A stretch of DNA of 64,000 bases from RYN-111 sp046723735 (GTDB taxonomy: Bacteria > Actinomycetota > Actinomycetes > Mycobacteriales > SCTD01): the NCBI GenBank assembly GCA_046723735.1, contig JBKOVB010000032.1, positions 13,912-77,911 of the forward strand, given 5' to 3'. Positions 1-9,901 of the stretch are shown piece after piece. The notes under the pieces were generated by a model, which worked only from the letters and a program-made list of their open reading frames with translations, ran no database searches and had not been told where the DNA came from. The translations under genes and the position numbers were made by a program. Numbering within the stretch: the stretch's first letter is position 1; each line of letters begins with the position of its first letter.

Positions 1-540
1 CGGATGATGGGCGCCGAGGGGCTAACCCGGGCCACCCAGGTGGCGGTGCTGTCGGCGAACTACGTGGCCGTGCGGCTGAACCCGCACTACCCGGTGCTGT
101 ACACCGGCCGCGGGGGGCTGGTGGCGCACGAGTGCATCGTCGACCTGCGGCCGCTCACCAAGGAGACCGGTATCACCGTCGACGACGTCGCGAAGCGCCT
201 GATCGACTACGGCTTCCACGCCCCGACGATGAGCTTCCCGGTCGCCGGCACGCTCATGATCGAGCCGACGGAGAGCGAGGACCTCGCCGAGCTCGACCGG
301 TTCTGCGAGGCGATGATCAGCATCCGCCGGGAGATCGACGAGACCCCGGACCTGCTGCGCGGGGCGCCACACACGGCGGCGTCGGTGGTGGGGGAGCTGC
401 CCTACGACAGGGCGCGGGCGGCGTTGCCGCCCGGGGTGGTCAAGGCCACCAAGTACTGGCCGCCGGTGCGGCGGATCGACGGGGCGTACGGCGACCGCAA
501 CCTCATGTGCAGCTGCCCGCCGGTGGAGGAGCTGACCTGA
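1..540 (+). CDS. gcvP: Glycine dehydrogenase (decarboxylating), P protein, C-terminal part
   Basis: The gene enters from the left edge, so only the last 179 residues are present; the first in-frame ATG is an internal Met, not the start. The P protein decarboxylates glycine with PLP and passes the aminomethyl group to lipoyl-GcvH in the glycine cleavage system. Family blocks seen are 'AHECIVDLRPL' (near residue 41 of the fragment), 'DYGFHAPTMSFPV', 'EPTESEDL' and the terminal 'RRIDGAYGDRNLMC'. The PLP lysine lies upstream, outside the window. No other gcv gene is visible downstream. Confidence 0.95.
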   Translation, partial: RMMGAEGLTRATQVAVLSANYVAVRLNPHYPVLYTGRGGLVAHECIVDLRPLTKETGITVDDVAKRLIDYGFHAPTMSFPVAGTLMIEPTESEDLAELDRFCEAMISIRREIDETPDLLRGAPHTAASVVGELPYDRARAALPPGVVKATKYWPPVRRIDGAYGDRNLMCSCPPVEELT

Positions 541-552
541 CCCGGCTCAGGG

Positions 553-569
553 CGTGCCTCGAAGGCACG
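553..569. terminator. Hairpin between convergent gcvP and DUF5999 gene
   Basis: Inverted repeat CGTGCC-TCGAA-GGCACG (6-bp stem, 5-nt loop) in the 66-bp gap between two convergent genes. It could terminate from both sides. There is no U-tract, as is common in actinobacteria. The functional assignment is inference. Confidence 0.4.
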
Positions 570-606
570 GCCATCGCAGCAGGCCGGCGGCTTTCAGAGA
601 CACGCC

Positions 607-801
607 CTAGGCGACGTGGCGCACCGCGGGCCGGTGCGGCGCGATGACGGTGCGGTCGGGGAGGATCTCGCCCGTGTCGTCGAACAGCACGACGCCGTTG
701 CACAGCAGCACCCAGCCCTGCTCCGGGTGGCGGCTGACCACCCGGGCCGCGTCGTGGTCAGGGGCGTCCGCTGGGGGGCAGTTGGGCTCGTGCGCGCACA
801 T
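607..801 (-). CDS. Small DUF5999 family protein
   Basis: A 64-residue protein starting MCAHEPNCPPADAPDHDAAR and ending near 'IAPHRPAVRHVA'. It matches the small actinobacterial DUF5999 family, whose central block is 'HPEQGWVLLCNGVVLFDDTG'. Three cysteines (residues 2, 8 and 34) and His 4 suggest possible metal binding, but function is unknown. The ATG at 801 is chosen because an AGGAG Shine-Dalgarno lies 8-10 nt upstream; the longer reading upstream has no such signal. It is transcribed divergently from pabB. Confidence 0.8.
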   Translation of the reverse strand: MCAHEPNCPPADAPDHDAARVVSRHPEQGWVLLCNGVVLFDDTGEILPDRTVIAPHRPAVRHVA

Positions 802-924
802 CGTCGTGCTCCTGGGTCTCAGTCGCTCTCTCGTGACGGCGGGACGTTCGTCCCGTCCTGATGTGTCGGACATCACACCGTGGCACTGAAGACCAACGAC
901 CGTCATCACTTCGGGGGAACGGCT

Positions 925-2028
925 GTGGACGAGGTCCCTGGTCGCCCCCAGGCCTGGCGGCGGCCGCTGGTCGAGGTCGACCGCCTGGAGACGTCCGACC
1001 CGGCTGCGCTGTGGTCCTTCTTGTCCAGTATGGGGTTGGACGGCGAGGTCGGGCGTCAGAACGGCGACATCGGTGTGGCACTCCTGGTCGGAGCCGCGGG
1101 ATGCGCCGAGATCGGCGGGCTGCCGGCGCCCGCCGTGAGCCCGGTGGCCGTGCCCGAGGTGGTGGCGGTGGCGCTGCGCGCGGGGGACGCCCGACCTCCG
1201 GACGTGCGCGACGCGGTGGTCGGGGAGTGGCGGTCGAGCTGGAACCCGGCTGAGCACGCCGCCGCGGTGCAGGCCGTCCGGGACGCGATCGCTCGTGGCG
1301 ACGTCTACCAGGCCAACGTCGTCGGGCACCGGTCGGCGCCGTTCCGCGGTGACCCGCGCGGGCTGGCGCGGGCGGTGAGCGGGTTACCGGGAGCGGTGTA
1401 CGGCGGGAGTCTGTCCGGCGACGGCTGGGCGGTGGCCTCGGCATCGCCGGAGCAGCTGGTGCGGGTCGTGGGGGAGCGGGTCACCACGATGCCCATCAAG
1501 GGCACCAGCCGGGACCCGGAGGCGCTGCGGGCCAGCACGAAGGACCGCGCGGAGCACGTCATGATCGTGGACCTGGAGCGCAACGACCTGGCCCGCATCA
1601 CGGTGCCGGGCAGCGTGGTGGTCGACGATCTCTACACCGTCGCGGCGTGGTCGGGGATCTGGCACGCGAGCTCCACCGTGGCCGGCCGGCTCGAGGCCGG
1701 GGTGACGGTCCGCGACGTGCTCACCGCGCTGCTGCCCGGCGGGTCGGTCACGGGTGCGCCGAAGCACGCCGCCTGTCGCCTGCTCGCAGACCTGGAACCG
1801 GTGGGCCGGGGCCCGGCGATGGGCGCGTTCGGCTTCCTGTGGCCGGGCGGGCTCGACTTCGGGCTGACCATCCGCACGGTGGCTGCGGCCGACGGCCAGG
1901 TGCACCTGTGGGCGGGCGGCGGCATCACGTGGGGCAGCGACCCGGCCGACGAGGTGGCCGAGGCGGACGCGAAGGCGGCGCCGGTGCAGCGGGCGCTCGC
2001 CGGTCAGGTGCGGCCTTCCTCCTCCTGA
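925..2028 (+). CDS. pabB: Aminodeoxychorismate synthase component I (chorismate-binding)
   Basis: A 367-residue chorismate-utilising enzyme. PabB uses chorismate and PabA-derived ammonia to make 4-amino-4-deoxychorismate for folate. Motifs seen are 'MPIKGTSRD' near residue 190 (the Lys of PIKGT is typical of PabB; anthranilate synthase has PIAGT), 'DLERNDLARI', 'GGSVTGAPK' and a C-terminal 'GGGITWGSDPADE'. GTG at 925 is chosen because GGGGGA lies 7 nt upstream; an in-frame GTG at 880 has no ribosome-binding site. No pabA or pabC is adjacent. The 3' end overlaps the convergent HAD gene by 25 bp. Confidence 0.88.
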   Translation: MDEVPGRPQAWRRPLVEVDRLETSDPAALWSFLSSMGLDGEVGRQNGDIGVALLVGAAGCAEIGGLPAPAVSPVAVPEVVAVALRAGDARPPDVRDAVVGEWRSSWNPAEHAAAVQAVRDAIARGDVYQANVVGHRSAPFRGDPRGLARAVSGLPGAVYGGSLSGDGWAVASASPEQLVRVVGERVTTMPIKGTSRDPEALRASTKDRAEHVMIVDLERNDLARITVPGSVVVDDLYTVAAWSGIWHASSTVAGRLEAGVTVRDVLTALLPGGSVTGAPKHAACRLLADLEPVGRGPAMGAFGFLWPGGLDFGLTIRTVAAADGQVHLWAGGGITWGSDPADEVAEADAKAAPVQRALAGQVRPSSS

Positions 2029-2492
2029 GCCTGCTGCAGCGTGTCGGTGCGGACCGCCCAGGTGGCGCGCAGCACAGGCCAGCCGGCAGCCTCGTAGGCG
2101 TCGCACACCTCCAGGTCGTCGTCGACCACCACCGCCACCCGGCGGCCGTCGGCGACCCGGGCGAGCAGCTGCGGCTTGGCCAGCCGGGCCGGCCGCCGGT
2201 CGCGTCCGCCACGCATGGTGAGCGAGCCGTGCGGCAGCCCGTGGCGCCGCAGCCACTGCAGCGTGTCGCGGCGGCACACCTCGGGGCGGCCCGTGACGTA
2301 GGCGATCTCGCAGTCCCGGGCCGCCTCCTGCGCCAGCGTCACGCCCTGGGCGAGCGGCGGGTCCTGCGGGGCGGCCCCGAAGAAGCCGCGCCAGTCCTTG
2401 GGTCGGCGGTCCAGGAAGTGCAACCGGTGCGTGACGTCGGCCAGCACGCCGTCGATGTCGAACACGGCGAGCGGCGGCAGGTCGCCCGTCAC
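2004..2492 (-). CDS. HAD-superfamily phosphatase, PNK-phosphatase-like
   Basis: A 162-residue stand-alone HAD core. Motif I 'FDIDGVLADVTHR' is near residue 10 (nucleophile Asp 11, acid Asp 13), motif II Thr is in 'YVTGRPEVC', and the terminal acidic motif is 'VVVDDDLEVCDAYEAAG'. There is no cap domain of useful size. The layout resembles the phosphatase domain of T4-type polynucleotide kinase, but the substrate cannot be read from sequence. GTG start behind GAGGAGG. It lies downstream of the UvrA-like gene on the same strand, 137 bp away, which may or may not mean joint work on nucleic acid ends. Confidence 0.75.
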   Translation of the reverse strand: MTGDLPPLAVFDIDGVLADVTHRLHFLDRRPKDWRGFFGAAPQDPPLAQGVTLAQEAARDCEIAYVTGRPEVCRRDTLQWLRRHGLPHGSLTMRGGRDRRPARLAKPQLLARVADGRRVAVVVDDDLEVCDAYEAAGWPVLRATWAVRTDTLQQAQEEEGRT

Positions 2493-2592
2493 GGTTCCTC
2501 CTCGGTACGGCGGCAGCGCGTCCCATCCTCACACCGGGCGCGGAGGGGAGTACTGCCGGGGCGGTCGCGGGTCGTCGAACCCGCGATCTGAC

Positions 2593-2606
2593 ATAATGTT
2601 CATTAT
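2593..2606. promoter_or_regulatory. AT-rich palindrome, possible operator
   Basis: ATAATGTTCATTAT is a 14-bp inverted repeat (6-bp arms ATAATG/CATTAT around TT) in otherwise very GC-rich DNA, 24 bp past the stop of the UvrA-like gene and about 100 bp before the HAD start. It resembles a dimeric repressor site. No regulator gene is adjacent, so the role is inference. Confidence 0.35.
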
Positions 2607-2629
2607 CGGTGTAAGCCGAGAGGCGCGGG

Positions 2630-5020
<2,391 letters not shown>

Positions 5021-5071
5021 CGCGCCTCCCTCTGCGGGCGGGGGCGGCCCGCGGTCTTCGTCCGGGGCGCC

Positions 5072-5083
5072 TGGATCGATCCA
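5072..5083. promoter_or_regulatory. 12-bp perfect palindrome upstream of the UvrA-like gene
   Basis: TGGATCGATCCA lies 52 bp upstream of the UvrA-like start in the 206-bp region shared with rbpA. Its position fits an operator near the -35 region of the UvrA-like gene. This is inference only. Confidence 0.3.
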
Positions 5084-5171
5084 ACCAGAGCCGCGGACAG
5101 GGGCGATTCAGGCGGACCTGTACGGGCACGCTCCTGTCGTCCCCGCCGCGCCCCGGCGCCTCGGGGGTGCA

Positions 5172-5199
5172 GGGAATCCTCTCGGCGTGTCGCTCGTTG
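5172..5199 (+). promoter_or_regulatory. Sigma-R-type promoter of rbpA
   Basis: GGGAAT at 5172-5177, exactly 18 nt, then GTTG at 5196-5199. This fits the sigma-R / SigH disulfide-stress consensus GGAAT-N18-GTT. It ends 27 bp before the rbpA ATG. In Streptomyces rbpA is a known sigma-R target, so thiol-stress control is expected here too. Confidence 0.75.
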
Positions 5200-5226
5200 A
5201 CACCCCTGAGACGTCCGGAGGCACTC

Positions 5227-5613
5227 ATGAGCGATCGCGTGCTGCGAGGCAGCAGGCTGGGCGCTGTCAGCTACGAGAGCGACAAGCACACCGAGTTCGC
5301 GCCACGTGTGGCGACCACCTACGACTGCCCGCGCGGGCACGCGACCACGGTGCCGTTCGCGGCCGAGGCGGAGATCCCGTCGACCTGGGAGTGCCGCATC
5401 TGCGGCGCCACCGCGCTGCGCCGGGACGTGGAGCAGCCGGAGGCGAAGGCCACCAAGCCGGCGCGTACCCACTGGGACATGCTCCTGGAGCGGCGCACGA
5501 TCGAGGAGCTCGAGGAGGTCCTGGCCGAGCGGCTCGCGGCGCTGCACGCCGAGCAGGAGAAGGTCAAGGCCCAGATGAAGGCCGACGCGAAGGCGCGGCG
5601 CAAGAGCGCCTAA
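5227..5613 (+). CDS. rbpA: RNA polymerase-binding protein RbpA
   Basis: A 128-residue actinobacterial transcription activator. RbpA binds the primary sigma factor and RNA polymerase and stabilises the open complex. The N-terminal tail and basic linker lead into a core with 'CPRGHATTVPF' and 'WECRICGA' (Cys/His pattern), and the helical sigma-interaction region is 'LLERRTIEELEEVLAERL' near residue 80. The ATG at 5227 has GGAGG 6 nt upstream; upstream in-frame starts would cross the promoter. The tail is Lys/Arg-rich. The stop codon overlaps the convergent fxsA stop by 4 bp. Confidence 0.95.
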   Translation: MSDRVLRGSRLGAVSYESDKHTEFAPRVATTYDCPRGHATTVPFAAEAEIPSTWECRICGATALRRDVEQPEAKATKPARTHWDMLLERRTIEELEEVLAERLAALHAEQEKVKAQMKADAKARRKSA

Positions 5614-5993
5614 CGGACGAACCCCCGCACGACGCGCAGCCGGATCGCCGCCGCCAGTAGCCGGCGCAGCACCGCCCGCGTGGGCGGCAGCAGGCACAGC
5701 ACCCCGATCACGTCGGTCACGAAGCCCGGCGTGAGCAGGAACGCGCCGCCCACCAGCACCAGCCCGCCGTCCACGACCTCCTTGGCCGGCACGCGGCCGA
5801 GGGCGAGGGCGTCCCGGAACGCTGTCCAGGCCTTGCGTCCCTCGTGCTTGAACAGCCAGGCGCCCAGCAGCGCGTCGAGGAGCAGCAGCAGCACCGTCGG
5901 CCCCACGCCGATGACCTGCCCGACCTGCACGATCACCCAGATCTCCACGATCGGGACCACGATGAACAGCAGGAACAGCAGCAGCGCGACCAT
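5610..5993 (-). CDS. fxsA: FxsA-family membrane protein
   Basis: A 127-residue cytoplasmic-membrane protein. Hydrophobic stretches are residues 1-24 ('MVALLLFLLFIVVPIVEIW'), about 31-47 and about 74-105. FxsA in E. coli modulates F-exclusion of phage T7; its normal job is unknown, and in actinobacteria it is a common neighbour of ppm. Length fits the family core. It ends tail-to-tail with rbpA and lies 18 bp downstream of ppm on the same strand, so it is probably co-transcribed with lnt and ppm. Confidence 0.85.
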   Translation of the reverse strand: MVALLLFLLFIVVPIVEIWVIVQVGQVIGVGPTVLLLLLDALLGAWLFKHEGRKAWTAFRDALALGRVPAKEVVDGGLVLVGGAFLLTPGFVTDVIGVLCLLPPTRAVLRRLLAAAIRLRVVRGFVR

Positions 5994-6011
5994 CGGTGCC
6001 TCCTCGTCGGC

Positions 6012-6737
6012 CTAGCGGCGGGACCGCCGTGACCGCACGCCCCACACCGTGACCCGCCACAGGGCCTCGGCGACGATCGCGCGGCTCATCTTGGACTCTC
6101 CCCGTTCCCGCTCGACGAACGTGATCGGCACCTCCACGACCCGGTGGCCGGCGCGCCACACCTGCCAGGCCAGGTCCACCTGGAAGCAGTAGCCCTGCGA
6201 GGCGATGCCGATGTCCAGCAGCGGGTCCAGCACGGTGCGGCGGTAGGCGCGGTATCCCCCGGTGGCGTCCCTCAGCGGGAGCCCGAGGGCCAGCCGCGTG
6301 TAGGCGTTGCCGCCCCGGCTCAGGAGCTCCCGGCTCTTCGGCCAGTTCTTGACCTCTCCCCCGGGCACCCACCGGCTGCCCAGCACCAGGTCCGCCGACT
6401 CGAGCGCCGCCAGCAGCCGCGGCAGCTGCTCCGGGGCGTGCGACCCGTCGGCGTCCATCTCGACGACGACGTCGTAGCCCTTTTCCCGCGCCCAGCGAAA
6501 GCCGGCGAGGTAGGCCGCCCCGAGCCCCTCCTTGCCGGTGCGGTGCAGCACGTGCACCCAGTCCTCGCGCTGTGCCAGCTCGTCAGCGAGCTGACCGGTG
6601 CCGTCCGGGCTGTTGTCGTCCACGACGAGCAGGTCCGCGTCGGGTACCGCCCGGTGCAGCCGCGCAGCGATCGGCCCGAGGTTGTCTTTCTCGTCGTACG
6701 TCGGGATGATCACCAGCACGGTGCCGAGGGTGCTCAT
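6012..6737 (-). CDS. ppm1: Polyprenol-phosphate mannosyltransferase (Ppm catalytic domain)
   Basis: A 241-residue GT2 enzyme that transfers mannose from GDP-Man to polyprenol phosphate, the donor for protein O-mannosylation and lipoglycans. 'VIIPTYDEKDNL' is near residue 10, 'VVDDNSPDGTGQLA' near 38 and the metal-binding 'VEMDADGSHAPEQLP' near 93. There is no C-terminal membrane segment, so it should depend on a membrane partner. In M. tuberculosis Ppm1 the same catalytic domain is fused to an Lnt domain; here lnt is separate but its stop overlaps the ppm start by 4 bp, keeping the two coupled. Confidence 0.9.
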   Translation of the reverse strand: MSTLGTVLVIIPTYDEKDNLGPIAARLHRAVPDADLLVVDDNSPDGTGQLADELAQREDWVHVLHRTGKEGLGAAYLAGFRWAREKGYDVVVEMDADGSHAPEQLPRLLAALESADLVLGSRWVPGGEVKNWPKSRELLSRGGNAYTRLALGLPLRDATGGYRAYRRTVLDPLLDIGIASQGYCFQVDLAWQVWRAGHRVVEVPITFVERERGESKMSRAIVAEALWRVTVWGVRSRRSRR

Positions 6738-8188
6738 CGGCGTACCGCCGCCACGACGGCGCCGGCGCCGAGCAGCGCCAGCAGCAGCTCGGGCAACGCT
6801 CCGAGCCGGGTCGCGACCGTCTGGGCATCACGCAGCGGCACCCGCTGCACGAGCAGGTCACGGGTGAACAGGCTCGAATGCTCCCGCACCCGACCGTCCG
6901 GGCCGATCACCGCGGACTGACCGCTGGTGGCGGCGACCAGCACGGCCCGGCCGTGCTCGACGGCGCGCAGCCGTCCCATCGCCAGCTGTTGGCTCGTCTC
7001 CCCGCTCCGCCCGAAGGTCGCGTTGTTGGTCTGCACGACCACCAGCCTGCCGCCTCCTCGTACGACGTCGCGCACCACCCCGTCGTACGCCACCTCGAAG
7101 CAGATCACGTCGCCCAGCCGGGCCGGCCCGACGGTGAGCACACCGGGACGGCTGCCGCGGGCGAAGTCGCGGGGCACCAGGTCGACCTTGGTCGTCACCA
7201 TGCGGGCCAGGGACCGGAACGGGATGTACTCCCCGAACGGGACGGGGTGCCGCTTGACGTAGGACGCGCCGGCGCCGGCGGCCGGGTCCCAGACGATGCC
7301 GCGGTTGCTGACGTGCCGGCCCGGCCCGTCGGTGACCGCACCCACGAGCACCGGGACGCCGACGTCGCGGACGGCTGCGTCGATGACCTCGGCGGCTTCT
7401 CGATCGGTGTAGGGGTCGAGGTCGGAGGCGTTCTCCGGCCAGATGACGAGGTCAGGGCGGGGCAGCCGGCCGGCGCGCACGGCCGCCGCCAGCTCGTGCG
7501 TGGCCTGCACGTGGTTGTCGAGCACGGCCGCGCGCTGCGCGAAGGCGTCGAGCCCGAGCCGTGGCACGTTGCCCTGCACCAGCGCCACCGTGACGTGCGG
7601 ACCGTCAGTGGGGGTGGGCACCAGCAGCGCCAGGACGAGCAGGACCGGGCCGAGCACGGCGGTACGACGGGGCAGCGCCACCAAGGTCACGCCGACCGCG
7701 GCCACCGCGAAGGTGACCAACGGCGCTCCTCCGAGAGCCGCGAGCGGGGTGAGCGGGGAACCACCCTGGCTGAAGGCCAGCCGCCCCCAGGTGAAGCCGC
7801 CGAACGGGAACCGGTCGCGCAGCGCCTCCTCGAGCACCCACAGGCAGGCGACCCACAACGGCCAGGCCGGCAACCGGGTCACGAGGACCAGTCCCGCGCC
7901 CAGCAGCGCCGTGAAGCCCGCCTCGGCGACCCCGAGGGCCAGCCAGGCCGGCGCGCCGGCGATCGTGCCCGTCCACACCAGCAGCGGCAGGAAGAACGTG
8001 AGCCCGTGCAGGAAGCCGAGCAGGAGCCCGAAGCGCACGGTGGCGCCGCGGCAGGCCAACGTGAGCAGCGCGACCGCGACCGGTGCCAGCCACCACAGGT
8101 CGTGCGGCGGGAACGCGAGGTCGAGCAGCAGGCCCGAACAGGCCGCTGCGCCCACGCGCAGCAGCGCAGCGGGTCTCGGGCGCGTCAC
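6734..8188 (-). CDS. lnt: Apolipoprotein N-acyltransferase
   Basis: A 484-residue integral membrane enzyme that N-acylates the diacylglyceryl-cysteine of mature lipoproteins. Several hydrophobic helices fill residues 1 to about 190; the nitrilase-like domain follows. The E-K-C triad is visible in 'LVIWPENASDLDP' (Glu), 'SYVKRHPVPFGEY' (Lys) and 'GDVICFEVAYDG' (Cys). A last membrane helix sits at the C-terminus. It overlaps ppm by 4 bp, and the upstream amidohydrolase stops 3 bp before it, so all may share one transcript. Likely substrates in this window are the FKBP lipoprotein and the M15 peptidase. Confidence 0.9.
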   Translation of the reverse strand: MTRPRPAALLRVGAAACSGLLLDLAFPPHDLWWLAPVAVALLTLACRGATVRFGLLLGFLHGLTFFLPLLVWTGTIAGAPAWLALGVAEAGFTALLGAGLVLVTRLPAWPLWVACLWVLEEALRDRFPFGGFTWGRLAFSQGGSPLTPLAALGGAPLVTFAVAAVGVTLVALPRRTAVLGPVLLVLALLVPTPTDGPHVTVALVQGNVPRLGLDAFAQRAAVLDNHVQATHELAAAVRAGRLPRPDLVIWPENASDLDPYTDREAAEVIDAAVRDVGVPVLVGAVTDGPGRHVSNRGIVWDPAAGAGASYVKRHPVPFGEYIPFRSLARMVTTKVDLVPRDFARGSRPGVLTVGPARLGDVICFEVAYDGVVRDVVRGGGRLVVVQTNNATFGRSGETSQQLAMGRLRAVEHGRAVLVAATSGQSAVIGPDGRVREHSSLFTRDLLVQRVPLRDAQTVATRLGALPELLLALLGAGAVVAAVRR

Positions 8189-8191
8189 CCC

Positions 8192-9790
8192 TCAATCCTG
8201 CCCGATGGCGGTGTGCACGGTGCGGCCGCGCACGACGGTCAACAGGCACGTGGGGTCAGGGCTGTCCAGGTCCGGGAGCCCGGCCACGGCCGCCCGCGGG
8301 TCCGTCGACCACGCGGTGACCCGCTCGTCCGGAGTCTGGACGACGAGCTCGTGCGGCACCCGCCAGACCGCGAAGGTGGCTGGGGTGCCCGGGGCGAGCT
8401 CGCCCTCGCCGTCGCGCCGGGCCGCACGCCACCCCCCGCGGGTGTGGGCGCTGAACGCGGCGCGCGCGCTCAGGCCGGACCCCGGGGTCCGATGCCGGAC
8501 AGCCGCCCGGATCGTGCCCCACGGGTCGAGCGGCGTCACCGGGCTGTCGGAACCCAGCGCGAGCGGTACGCCCGCGGCCGCGAGCCCGGCGAAGGGGTTC
8601 ATCGGACGGGCCCGCTCGATCCCGAGCCGCTGCACGTACATGCCGTCGGGCCCGCCCCAGCGCGCGTCGAACACCGGCTGCACGCTCGCAGTCACGCCGT
8701 AGCGCGCGAAGGCAGCGACGTGCCGCTCGGTCACCATCTCCGCGTGCTCGACGCGGTGCCGTGCTGCGCGCAGCGCGTCCTCCCCCACTCGCTGCGCGGC
8801 CAGGTCCAGGCCGTCGCACACGGCGCTGATCGCGGCGTCGCCGATGGCGTGGAAGCCCGCCTGCAGGCCGGCGTCGGTCGCGGCGACGACGTGCGCCGCG
8901 ATCTGCTCGGCGTCGAGGTACGCGGTGCCGTGCTCGACGGGTGCATCCGCATACGGCGCGGACAGGCAGGCGGTGCGGCTGCCCAGCGAGCCGTCCACGA
9001 ACAGGTCGCCGGCGACGCCTTGCGCGCCGAGCGCACGGGCGCGCTCGACACCCCCGGCCTCCCCCCAGTAGGCCACGACCTCGACGCCATGCCCCAGGGC
9101 GAGCAGCGCCCGCAGATCCTCCTCGCCGGCGATCTCCGGGCCTGCGCACTCGTGCACGCAGGCGATCCCCAGCGCAGCGGCCCGGTCCAGAGCGGCCTGC
9201 TGAGCAGCCCGGCGCTGGGCCGGCGTCACGGAGGCCTGGACCGCCCGTCGTACGGCGTGGTGGGCCTCCGATCGGACCAGCCCGTCCGTGAGGAACCCGG
9301 GGAGGCCGCGCGCCTCGGGACAGGCGGCGAGCAGGGCGCTGCTCGCGACCGCGGAGTGCACGTCGGTGCGGGCCAGGTAGACGACCCCGCCGTAGGACGC
9401 ACGGTCGAGCTCGGCGGCCGTGGGCGGCCGCTGCTCGGGCCACCGGGTGTCGTCCCAGCCTGTCCCGAGCACCACGCCGCCGCGCGCTCGGCGGGCATGC
9501 TCGGCGACGCGTTCCAGGGCCTCGGCAAGGGACGTGGTGCTCGTCAGGTCCAGGCCGGTGAGGGCGAGCCCGGTCGAGGTGGTGTGCACGTGCGCGTCGA
9601 CGAAGGCCGGTGCCAGCCAGGCATCCTCGAGGTCCACGGTGCGGTCGACGTCGAGCGCGTCCGCCGCACCCTCCTGCCCAACCCAGGCGACCTCGCCGTC
9701 CACGACGAGCAGCGCCGTGGCGAACGGGTCCGCGGGCGTGCGGACCCGGCCGTTGCGGTAGAGCGTGCTGCGGCGGGTCGGGGCTGGCAC
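8192..9790 (-). CDS. Amidohydrolase, YtcJ type
   Basis: A 532-residue metal-dependent amidohydrolase of the Amidohydro_3 / YtcJ group. The beta-sandwich start is 'LYRNGRVRTPADPFATALLV', the first metal motif 'VDAHVHTTSTG' is near residue 66, and 'AGFHAIGDAAISAV' and 'LALGSDSPVTPLDPWGTI' carry the later His/Asp ligands. The substrate is unknown; relatives act on formamides and cyclic amides. The GTG at 9790 has no Shine-Dalgarno but sits 6 nt after a TAGGGT hexamer. It is divergent from lat. Confidence 0.85.
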   Translation of the reverse strand: MPAPTRRSTLYRNGRVRTPADPFATALLVVDGEVAWVGQEGAADALDVDRTVDLEDAWLAPAFVDAHVHTTSTGLALTGLDLTSTTSLAEALERVAEHARRARGGVVLGTGWDDTRWPEQRPPTAAELDRASYGGVVYLARTDVHSAVASSALLAACPEARGLPGFLTDGLVRSEAHHAVRRAVQASVTPAQRRAAQQAALDRAAALGIACVHECAGPEIAGEEDLRALLALGHGVEVVAYWGEAGGVERARALGAQGVAGDLFVDGSLGSRTACLSAPYADAPVEHGTAYLDAEQIAAHVVAATDAGLQAGFHAIGDAAISAVCDGLDLAAQRVGEDALRAARHRVEHAEMVTERHVAAFARYGVTASVQPVFDARWGGPDGMYVQRLGIERARPMNPFAGLAAAGVPLALGSDSPVTPLDPWGTIRAAVRHRTPGSGLSARAAFSAHTRGGWRAARRDGEGELAPGTPATFAVWRVPHELVVQTPDERVTAWSTDPRAAVAGLPDLDSPDPTCLLTVVRGRTVHTAIGQD

Positions 9791-9796
9791 GGCTCG

Positions 9797-9802
9797 ACCC
9801 TA
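9797..9802 (-). promoter_or_regulatory. -10 element for a leaderless amidohydrolase mRNA
   Basis: TAGGGT on the minus strand, 6 nt before the GTG start codon. There is no Shine-Dalgarno, so transcription probably begins at the start codon. Confidence 0.45.
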
Positions 9803-9848
9803 GGTGACTGCCCCCCGCCGACGACGACATCTCGGACCGAACAGGAAG

Positions 9849-9892
9849 ATCGCCGTTTTGCGCAGTGTTCTGCCGGAGGATTGCCGTCTAGC
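9849..9892. promoter_or_regulatory. Direct repeats upstream of lat
   Basis: GATCGCCGTTTTG (9849-9861) and GATTGCCGTCTAG (9880-9892) repeat 10 of 13 bases with a 31-bp period, about three helical turns. The second copy overlaps the proposed -10 of lat. Phased repeats suit an oligomeric Lrp-type regulator, and an Lrp gene lies at 19135. This is inference. Confidence 0.3.
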
Positions 9893-9895
9893 CTT
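9890..9895 (+). promoter_or_regulatory. -10 element for lat
   Basis: TAGCCT ends 6 nt before the lat ATG, the spacing of leaderless actinobacterial transcripts. The GAGG just before the ATG is too close to be a usual Shine-Dalgarno. Confidence 0.45.
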
Positions 9896-9901
9896 GAGGC
9901 C

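Noticed and set aside
880..924. GTG 880 as the pabB start
   Set aside because: It has no ribosome-binding site, and the extra 15 residues are not protein-like; GTG 925 has GGGGGA at good spacing.
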